DNA of 64,000 nt from DATGSL01 sp964645585 (GTDB taxonomy: Bacteria > Verrucomicrobiota > Verrucomicrobiia > Opitutales > T3Sed10-336). Below, piece after piece: positions 23,728 to 30,221 of this stretch. How positions within the stretch are numbered: position 1 is the first letter of the stretch; each line of letters starts with the position of its first letter. The DNA lies in contig CAZYAN010000019.1 of assembly GCA_964645585.1 (NCBI GenBank), positions 3,698 to 67,697 on the forward strand. Reading direction: 5' to 3'. The notes beneath the pieces are model-generated. The model was not told where the DNA came from. It ran no database searches and was given only the letters and a program-made list of their open reading frames with translations. Position numbers and translations under genes: made by a program.

Positions 23728-24800
23728 ATACAAGCGGCTCGCCAAGCAGCGTCCGGGCTCGCGTCTTGCGAGGCGGAGGATCCCTTTCAAAACTCTTCCC
23801 GAAACACACCGGGGAATACGCTGCCTTGCTGGGAGTCTGGCTCGGCCTGGTTTTGCTGTTTGGACTCCTGAGCGAACATTTTCTGACAGCGAGCACGTTC
23901 AGCACCTTGGCCAACCGCATCCCGGTGCTCGCTGTGGTTTCCGTGGGAATGACATTTGTGCTGATCGTGGGCGGGATCGATCTTTCCGTCGGCTCGGTTC
24001 TGGCACTTTGCGGTTCGGTGATTGGTGTGGCCATGGTCAATTGGGGTTGGCCGTTTTACGCGGCCGTGGGACTGGCGATGGCGGTCGGGGTCGGGGCGGG
24101 CGCGGTCAATGGAGCTGTCAGCGTGCTGCTCCGGATTCCCTCGTTTATCGTCACGCTAGGCATGCTCGAGATCGCTCGCGGGCTCGCCTACCAGCTGACG
24201 AACTCGCGAACGAAGTATATCGGCGCGGCCGCCGAAGGGCTCGCGGCTCCGATCGGACCCGGCGGCATCTCGGCGGCGTTTATCATTGCGATGGTCGTTA
24301 TCGTTGCCGGACAAATTTTACTCGTGCGGACGGTTTTTGGCCGTTACCTGATCGGGATCGGTACGAATGAGAACGCTGTGCGTCTCGCTGGGATCAACCC
24401 GGGGCTGCCCAAGATTGCCGTTTTCGCGCTGACCGGTTTGCTGACGGGACTTGGGGCCGCCTTTTTCACTTCGCGGATGGGTGCGGCGGACCCGAATGCC
24501 GGCGTCGCGTTCGAGCTCGCGGCGATCGCCGCCGTGGTGATCGGGGGCACCAGTTTGATGGGAGGGCGCGGTTCGGTGGTTAACACCTTGTTCGGCGTGC
24601 TGATCATTGCGACACTGGAAGCCGGACTCGCGCACGTCGGGGCGCGGGAGCCGCTTAAGCGAATTATTACCGGAGGTGTGATCGTCGCGGCGGTGATCCT
24701 CGACGCGTGGCGCCGGCGGCTGCCCGGCGGGATTTTTGCATGGCTTCCGCTGGTATTCATCAAGGGAGCATCGGCGGGCAGGACGCGCGCGGAGGAGTAG
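23724..24800 (+). CDS. rbsC: Sugar ABC transporter permease (RbsC-like)
   Basis: A 358-residue inner-membrane permease with eight to ten hydrophobic segments and the CUT2 permease signature (VGGIDLSVGSVLALCG; GTNENAVRLAGINP; AAVVIGGTSLMGGRGSV). It forms the transmembrane channel with RbsA/RbsB. The start is the ATG overlapping the RbsA stop; the frame is open earlier inside rbsA but without homology. An unusual C-terminal tail (LVFIKGASAGRTRAEE) extends slightly past typical family ends. Confidence 0.92.
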   Translation: MNTSGSPSSVRARVLRGGGSLSKLFPKHTGEYAALLGVWLGLVLLFGLLSEHFLTASTFSTLANRIPVLAVVSVGMTFVLIVGGIDLSVGSVLALCGSVIGVAMVNWGWPFYAAVGLAMAVGVGAGAVNGAVSVLLRIPSFIVTLGMLEIARGLAYQLTNSRTKYIGAAAEGLAAPIGPGGISAAFIIAMVVIVAGQILLVRTVFGRYLIGIGTNENAVRLAGINPGLPKIAVFALTGLLTGLGAAFFTSRMGAADPNAGVAFELAAIAAVVIGGTSLMGGRGSVVNTLFGVLIIATLEAGLAHVGAREPLKRIITGGVIVAAVILDAWRRRLPGGIFAWLPLVFIKGASAGRTRAEE

Positions 24801-24883
24801 AGGGACAGCTTTGGCGAGCGACGCGTGCGGATTTGCCTGACATCCGGATTGACGGGTCACGGCTTGTCTGGGAGGAATACCGC

Positions 24884-24934
24884 ATGCTTGGCCGCATTAC
24901 GGACTGGATTTCAGCGGGTGCTCCGTTGCTATGA
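24884..24934 (+). CDS. 16-residue small ORF overlapping the octaheme gene start
   Basis: GGGAGGAA (24870-24877) stands at ideal spacing before ATG at 24884. This opens a 16-codon frame (MLGRITDWISAGAPLL) whose TGA overlaps the ATG of the cytochrome gene as ATGA. The cytochrome itself has no Shine-Dalgarno, so ribosomes finishing this frame probably restart there. The peptide is short and amphipathic. It may only be a translational leader. Confidence 0.5.
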   Translation: MLGRITDWISAGAPLL

Positions 24935-27126
24935 GCCGGCGGAAAACTCTCTCGAAGAAGCGCGCGCTGCCGCGATGGATTTTCGGAGCGGTGCTGGCGG
25001 CGGCGGCGGTCCTCCTGGTATTCGAACTGAGGCAGGGAATGGCGGTCGCGGTCGGCGACGCGCCGTTTGTGCAGTCACACGATCCGCGGCGGCTGGATTT
25101 GCTCTCCCCGCTGACTTGCCGGGAATGCCACCAGGAGGAATACGAGCGCTGGGCCGGGACGAATCATCAATTGGCGAACCGCGCGGCCGATGCCGAGATC
25201 GACGCGGAATCGTTCGAGCCGGCGCGGACGATTACCCACGGAGGATCGACCTACCGTTTCGAGCGGGAAGGCGACACGTTTCGGATGGTTGTGACCGGTC
25301 GCGACGGAGAGGAGGGGACGTATGAACTCGATGGCGTTCTTGGGGTGATGCCCCTGCGGCAATATCTCTTTCCGGCAGAAGGAGGAAAATGGCAAACGAC
25401 TCCAATGGCATGGGATCCGCGGCACCGGGAGTGGTTTTATGTGTTTGATGAGACGCGCGACCCGGGCGAGTGGGGGCATTGGCTGGGACAAGGGATGAAC
25501 TGGAATGCCAATTGCGCCTATTGTCACATGACGGATTACCACAAGAATTACCGGCAGCGGTCAAACAGCTATCGGAGCACCTGGCTCGATCAGGGGATCA
25601 GTTGCGTGCAATGTCATTCCGGGATGGAAGAGCATGTTCGAGCGGCTCGGGCCGGCCGGCCTCCTCCTCTTCTTCCGCATTCCCAAGAGGAAATCACGCA
25701 ATCATGCGCGGCCTGTCATTCGCGGCGCGAGCACCTGACGATGGAAGCCTTTCAGCCTGGCGATTCCTTTCACGATCACTTCCGTCTGGTGCTGCCCGCG
25801 GAGCCGGGTGTTTATTATCCTGACGGGCAGGTTTTGGATGAAGATTTTGAATACGGTTCATTTTTGATGAGCCGGATGGGCCATAAAGGCGTGTCGTGCA
25901 TCGATTGTCATGATCCGCACTCCCTCGCGCCGAAACTGCCGGTGGAGAACAACCAGCTCTGTATGCAATGTCACGGCACGGGATCGAAAGGCGCGGTTAT
26001 CGTCGACCCCGCGGCCCATTCGAATCATCCCAAAGAAAGCGCCGGAAATTCGTGTGTCGCCTGTCACATGCCGACGACGGCGTTTATGCAGCGCCATGAC
26101 CGGCGGGATCACGGATTCATTTCGCCGGACCCGGTGTTGACGCTCGAGCTCGGCATACCGAATTCGTGTAACCGCTGTCACACGGACCAAAGCGCGGAGT
26201 GGGCGGCCAAATGGACGACGGAATGGTATGGGGAAAACATGAACGAGCCGCGCCGGACTCGCGCACGGCTGGTCGCCCGGGCGCACGGAGGTGATTCGAC
26301 GGTGATCACCGCGCTGCTTCAGGCGGCGCGCGATGAAGAGAACGCGGCGTGGCGAGCGACGCTGAACACCTTGCTCGGACCGCGCGCAGCGGTTCCGGCG
26401 GTGCGGGGGCATTTGATTGCGGACTTGGAGCATGACAGTCCGCTGGTGCGGTCGGCAAGCGTGCAGGCGCTCGGCGAGCTGCCGGGCGCGGCGCGGGTGT
26501 TGCGTCCGATGCTCGACGATGAATCGCGACTGGTCCGTATTGATGCGGCCTTTGCGCTGCGGGGTGATCTCGATCCTGATTCGCTCGCGCGCCAGGAACT
26601 TGGTGAGTACCTTGCGATGAACAGTGACAGTCCCGGCGGCGTCTTTCGGGCGGCGGAATTGTACTTGAGCGAAGGCGAGATGGACGAGGCGGCGGAGATG
26701 GCCAGGCACGCGCGGGTATTGGAGCCGAAGAATCCGGAGGTCGTGCGCGGGGCGGCGGTTGTGTTGAGTCGCGCCGGGAAAAATGATGAAGCGGTGGAAA
26801 TGCTGGAGCAGGCGATCGACGGTGGAATGGGGGAGGGGAATCTCTATTATTCGCTGGGACTGCTTTACGCGGAAATGCAGCGCCCGGCTGATGCGATTCG
26901 CGCGATGGAGGACGCGCTGAAAGCCGATCCGAACTCGATTCGTGCGTATTACAATCTGGCGCTATTGTATTTGCAGGAAGGCGACGCGAGCCGGGCGTTG
27001 CGAGTAATCAACGATGGGGAGCGCCTCGCGCCAAACGATCGCGATATACTCCACGCGAAAGCATCGATATTGCAGCGGCTCGGCAGACACTCGGAGGCGG
27101 AGAATTATATGCGGCGCCTGCGGTAA
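24931..27126 (+). CDS. Octaheme c-type cytochrome with HEAT and TPR repeats
   Basis: A 731-residue exported protein with an N-terminal membrane or signal anchor (about 14-32). Eight CXXCH haem sites begin at Cys63, 196, 226, 260, 324, 345, 376 and 414, with further His residues for axial ligation (cytochrome c554-like fold). HEAT-like repeats follow (about 445-540, DLEHDSPLVRSASVQALGEL), then TPR repeats (about 560-731, NLYYSLGLLYAEMQ, RAYYNLALLYLQEG). This mixture suggests a periplasmic redox protein docked to partners by its repeats. The reaction is not known. Start: ATG in ATGA overlap with a small ORF. It follows the ABC genes by 130 bases. Confidence 0.85.
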   Translation: MSRRKTLSKKRALPRWIFGAVLAAAAVLLVFELRQGMAVAVGDAPFVQSHDPRRLDLLSPLTCRECHQEEYERWAGTNHQLANRAADAEIDAESFEPARTITHGGSTYRFEREGDTFRMVVTGRDGEEGTYELDGVLGVMPLRQYLFPAEGGKWQTTPMAWDPRHREWFYVFDETRDPGEWGHWLGQGMNWNANCAYCHMTDYHKNYRQRSNSYRSTWLDQGISCVQCHSGMEEHVRAARAGRPPPLLPHSQEEITQSCAACHSRREHLTMEAFQPGDSFHDHFRLVLPAEPGVYYPDGQVLDEDFEYGSFLMSRMGHKGVSCIDCHDPHSLAPKLPVENNQLCMQCHGTGSKGAVIVDPAAHSNHPKESAGNSCVACHMPTTAFMQRHDRRDHGFISPDPVLTLELGIPNSCNRCHTDQSAEWAAKWTTEWYGENMNEPRRTRARLVARAHGGDSTVITALLQAARDEENAAWRATLNTLLGPRAAVPAVRGHLIADLEHDSPLVRSASVQALGELPGAARVLRPMLDDESRLVRIDAAFALRGDLDPDSLARQELGEYLAMNSDSPGGVFRAAELYLSEGEMDEAAEMARHARVLEPKNPEVVRGAAVVLSRAGKNDEAVEMLEQAIDGGMGEGNLYYSLGLLYAEMQRPADAIRAMEDALKADPNSIRAYYNLALLYLQEGDASRALRVINDGERLAPNDRDILHAKASILQRLGRHSEAENYMRRLR

Positions 27127-27168
27127 CGCGAAGTCCTGTTGATTGATACAGAGCGACGGCTTTGCGGT

Positions 27169-27948
27169 ATGGATATTGAAGGCATCTTGGCGCAGACAAA
27201 GCATCGGCCGCGGCCGCTGCCGGAACGGCCATGGGTGCTGCGAATGAGTTGGCGCCGGCTCGCGTTTTTGCATTGGCCGGTCTCAGCGGAGGCTGTGCGT
27301 TCGCAATTGCCGGCGCGGGTCGATCTGGATCTTTTTGACGGGCGGGCGTGGATCGGCGTTGTACCCTTTTTCATGGCGGAAACCCGTCTGCGCGGGGTGC
27401 CTCCGATTCCGGCGGCGGTCGATTTTGAAGAGTTGAATGTCCGCACGTATGTTCGCGTCAACGGGCGGCCGGGCGTTTGGTTTTTCAGTCTCGACGCGGC
27501 GAGCAAACTAGCGGTGCGAGGAGCACGCATCGGTTGCGGTCTTCCGTATTACGACGCGGCCATGGATCTCCGAACGAACGGTGAACATGTGGAATATCGC
27601 AGCCGGCGAATTCATCGCGGAGCGGCTCCCGCGGAATTCATTGGACGATATCGTTCGAGCGGACCGGCATTCTCCGCGGAGGAAGGATCGCTTGAGGCGT
27701 GGCTGACGGAGCGTTATTGTCTCTACACGATCAGGCGCGGACGCCTTCTGTCGCTCGATGTCCATCATTTGCGCTGGCCGCTTCAGCCGGGGGAGGCGGA
27801 GATCGAACGAAACACGATGGCGCTGGCAACCGGTATCGAGCTGCCGGCTGTTGATCCTCTGGTGCATGTGGTATCGCGGCTCGACGTCCTCGCGTGGCGG
27901 CCTGTGCCCGCGGTCTCGCCCAATTCGTTCGGAATGGCACAAAGATAA
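27169..27948 (+). CDS. DUF2071 (YqjF-like) family protein
   Basis: A 259-residue protein with the DUF2071/YqjF pattern: WRRLAFLHWPV, LDLFDGRAWIGVVPFFM, FEELNVRTYV, PGVWFFSLDAAS, LPYYDA. The family belongs to an acetoacetate-decarboxylase-like fold. Its function is unproven. ATG at 27169 is used; TTG at 27139 is a longer in-frame alternative. It lies 42 bases after the octaheme gene and is probably cotranscribed with it. Confidence 0.78.
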   Translation: MDIEGILAQTKHRPRPLPERPWVLRMSWRRLAFLHWPVSAEAVRSQLPARVDLDLFDGRAWIGVVPFFMAETRLRGVPPIPAAVDFEELNVRTYVRVNGRPGVWFFSLDAASKLAVRGARIGCGLPYYDAAMDLRTNGEHVEYRSRRIHRGAAPAEFIGRYRSSGPAFSAEEGSLEAWLTERYCLYTIRRGRLLSLDVHHLRWPLQPGEAEIERNTMALATGIELPAVDPLVHVVSRLDVLAWRPVPAVSPNSFGMAQR

Positions 27949-28333
27949 GCTGGCTTCAAAGAGCGGAAGCGGATTTTGCCGCTTTACCATTCGGATCACC
28001 CGCGGAAAGCCGCTGCCGATTTTTCTTTTATTCGCGTCATTTCGCCGGGCGGTCGGCCGAACATCCACCAAGCGATAACGACCTGACCAGGCCGCTGTTT
28101 TTGATGAAATGGCGTTCAAATCAGGAAGTCAGCATGAACCCATTCCACGCTGCCGAAAGTTCTTGTGGGCAGCGGCCCGTTTGAGCCGGGAGTTAGCGTG
28201 CGCACCCCACAGATTTTCCGTATGCATTTTTATTTCGCGTACTTGCGTCACTCGCACGAATGCTTCAAACTGATTACAAGATCCTTCGGGATTGCATTCG
28301 TTGAAACAGCTCCAAACCAGAATCTCCCTAACC
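27949..28333. other. 385-base intergenic region before pseudopilin 2
   Basis: Holds a degenerate copy of the dispersed two-hairpin repeat (27964-28026, listed separately). The rest is about 300 bases of leader with T-rich patches and no supported ORF. No clear promoter hexamer pair was seen. Confidence 0.6.
27964..28026 (-). repeat. Dispersed two-hairpin repeat, copy 4 (degenerate)
   Basis: Read on plus: GGAAGCGGATTTTGCCGC, then TTCGGATCACCCGCGG and AAAGCCGCTGCCGATTTTTC. This aligns along its whole length with the copy at 50764-50831 in the same orientation. It is the most diverged of the four copies. Confidence 0.55.
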
Positions 28334-29056
28334 ATGAAGACACCCGCACTCCCTCAAGTTGCCCGGCAACGTTGCGCCTCTCACGGCGGCTTTACCTTGA
28401 TCGAACTGCTGACCGTCATCGCGATTATTGGCATCCTCGCCGCTATTTTGATCCCCGTCGTCGGCCGTGTCCGGGAATCCGCCCGGTCGTCTGTTTGCCA
28501 GAGCAATCTGCGCGAATGGCATTCCGCCGCCCTCCTCTTTTCCAACGAGAACGACGGCGCGGTTCCCCGGGCGCAGCAAGTAATGCCTGGCGGACGGATT
28601 GTCGGCTGGGTGGAATTGCTCAGTCCTTACGCTGGATATGACCTTGATGAGGATCCTTGGTGGTTCAGTAATCGGGATGTTCCCTACCGGATCGAAACCA
28701 TAGGACATTGCCCGTCCGACCCGATCAAGCATCCGCACGGTCCGAACTATGTCAGCTACGCGATGAATACCGAAGCCTGGGGAGTCGATTTTACGAACGC
28801 GCAACCGGGTGCCAGCTCAAAGGGCAAGCTTGATTATTACGCCGATTATCCCCAGATCATCATGTTCGGCGACCGCGCGCGCAACTGGCACATGACGCAA
28901 AGCAATTTCGCGCAGTATCACGACGAAACCTTCAGGCACAGCAACCGGGCAAACTTCGTGACCCTTGGAGGCGCGATTTATGTCGCGCAAGGCGAGCGCC
29001 ATACGAATCCGCCAAACGAATCCGATCCGCCGAGATACATGTGGAAAATCCAGTGA
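28334..29056 (+). CDS. Prepilin-type N-terminal cleavage/methylation protein 2
   Basis: A 240-residue pseudopilin. The N-terminal GGFTLIELLTVIAIIGILAA segment is nearly identical to the other two in the window, so processing after Gly is expected. The body has the usual cysteine-poor fold, but the C-terminal signature is altered: HSNRANFVTLGGAIY, with GG where the family has DG. ATG at 28334 is chosen for the signal; an earlier in-frame ATG at 28292 exists. It is followed by a PEP-CTERM gene, repeating the gene order seen near 17 kb. Confidence 0.87.
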   Translation: MKTPALPQVARQRCASHGGFTLIELLTVIAIIGILAAILIPVVGRVRESARSSVCQSNLREWHSAALLFSNENDGAVPRAQQVMPGGRIVGWVELLSPYAGYDLDEDPWWFSNRDVPYRIETIGHCPSDPIKHPHGPNYVSYAMNTEAWGVDFTNAQPGASSKGKLDYYADYPQIIMFGDRARNWHMTQSNFAQYHDETFRHSNRANFVTLGGAIYVAQGERHTNPPNESDPPRYMWKIQ

Positions 29057-29314
29057 CGATTCGGCGTGCCGCACCCAATATACGCGTCGGGCCGCCGAAC
29101 GATTGCGCGACGTTCTTTCGCGCACTGCCCAGGAGGCGATCGAGGCGGCACTGATCAAACCGAACCACGAACCTGAGCCCGGAATCTCCGTTCGGTCGCC
29201 GGTGCGTTTTTCTACCCGATTCGCGGCAGCGGAGGCGCGCCGGCCTTCGTGATTTCAACAATGTGAACACCGGCTTTCTTGTGAGACCGCCGGCTGTTCA
29301 GCAGCGTGTTTTCG
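29057..29314. other. 258-base intergenic region before PEP-CTERM 2
   Basis: No ORF is supported. Near the 3' end lies TTTCAACAATGTGAA (29253-29267), a motif shared with the leader of the tandem LacI gene. Otherwise nothing was recognised. Confidence 0.6.
29253..29267. promoter_or_regulatory. Shared motif TTTCAACAATGTGAA (site A)
   Basis: A 15-base identity with 35415-35429; an inverted TTCA-N6-TGAA is contained in it. It lies 47 bases upstream of PEP-CTERM gene 2. It is possibly an operator for the tandem LacI regulator encoded 4 kb downstream. Confidence 0.45.
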
Positions 29315-30121
29315 ATGAAATCTCACCTGCTTCTTCCCCTTGCCGCCGCTTCCCTGGTCCTTGGGTCGACGGTCGTCTCCGCGGCGCTGTTGATCGACGA
29401 GAATTTTGACAGTTACTCGGATGGCCCTTTGATCGGCCAAGGCGACTGGGTTCGCGCCGCGAATTTCGACAATCCGAGCGACAATATCCAAGTCTCGGGC
29501 GGCGCGGCCTATTTTCATTGGACCGGTCTCGCGGATTCGTTCCTGCACGGCGCCCGGCTCGACTGGGGAGGTGAGGCTCTTACGTCGGGATCCGTTTTTG
29601 CAACCTTTGACCTCCGTGTGATCCAGGCGCCGGCGGACTCGGAAAACCTGCGTCCAAGCTTTTTCACGTTTGTCTCCAGTAACGGCGCCCAGGAGCGCGG
29701 TCATGTTGGCCTGAAGGCGGGCAGTGAGCCGGATACGTTTCAGATCGGTGTTTCGTCAAGTTCGCAGGCTCAAAGCGCGTTTGCCTTCAGTTCGGAAAAT
29801 CTGAACATTAACGAAACCTACCAAGTGATGGTGGAGTACCAGATCAACCCGGGCGGTTCGAGCATCGCGCAGCTCTGGCTCAACACGACCGATCCGCTCG
29901 ACGCGCCGCTTACGATCGCCGCCGCCGCCTCGTCCGCGGCCAACATCCGGCGCGTCAACCTGAGAATGAACACTGCGGACGGCAGCGGCGGCGTGACCGA
30001 CCTCGGCATTTTCACCGTTGATAATCTGCAGGTGACCACCGTTCCCGAACCTTCGCGGTATGCACTCTTTTTTGGCGCCGCCGCGTTGCTCTTTCTCGGT
30101 TTCCGGCGCCGCTATTTCTGA
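29315..30121 (+). CDS. PEP-CTERM sorting domain protein 2
   Basis: A 268-residue exported protein. The signal peptide ends near VVSAA. The beta-sandwich body begins DENFDSYSDGPLIGQGDW and is very similar in plan to PEP-CTERM protein 1 (DFEGYNAGDL...). The C-terminal anchor is VPEPSRYALFFGAAALLFLGF followed by RRRY. It is probably surface-displayed by an exosortase encoded elsewhere. ATG at 29315 opens the signal peptide; GTG at 29306 is also in frame. A strong stem-loop and the SGNH esterase gene follow. Confidence 0.85.
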   Translation: MKSHLLLPLAAASLVLGSTVVSAALLIDENFDSYSDGPLIGQGDWVRAANFDNPSDNIQVSGGAAYFHWTGLADSFLHGARLDWGGEALTSGSVFATFDLRVIQAPADSENLRPSFFTFVSSNGAQERGHVGLKAGSEPDTFQIGVSSSSQAQSAFAFSSENLNINETYQVMVEYQINPGGSSIAQLWLNTTDPLDAPLTIAAAASSAANIRRVNLRMNTADGSGGVTDLGIFTVDNLQVTTVPEPSRYALFFGAAALLFLGFRRRYF

Positions 30122-30145
30122 TTGCAAAGGGTTCTTCCGATGGCC

Positions 30146-30190
30146 AAAAAAAAATCGACGGTCGATTGCCGCCCGGGCAATCGGCCGTCG
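30146..30190 (-). terminator. 15-bp hairpin with T-run in minus-strand orientation
   Basis: CGACGGTCGATTGCC (30156-30170) pairs with GGCAATCGGCCGTCG (30176-30190) over 15 bp with one T-G wobble and a 5-base loop. Nine A precede it on the plus strand, so on the minus strand it has the shape of an intrinsic terminator, though no minus-strand gene ends here. In plus orientation it sits in the leader of the SGNH gene. Confidence 0.45.
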
Positions 30191-30221
30191 TCGCCGCTGG
30201 AGATCGTTTTCACTTTTCACT

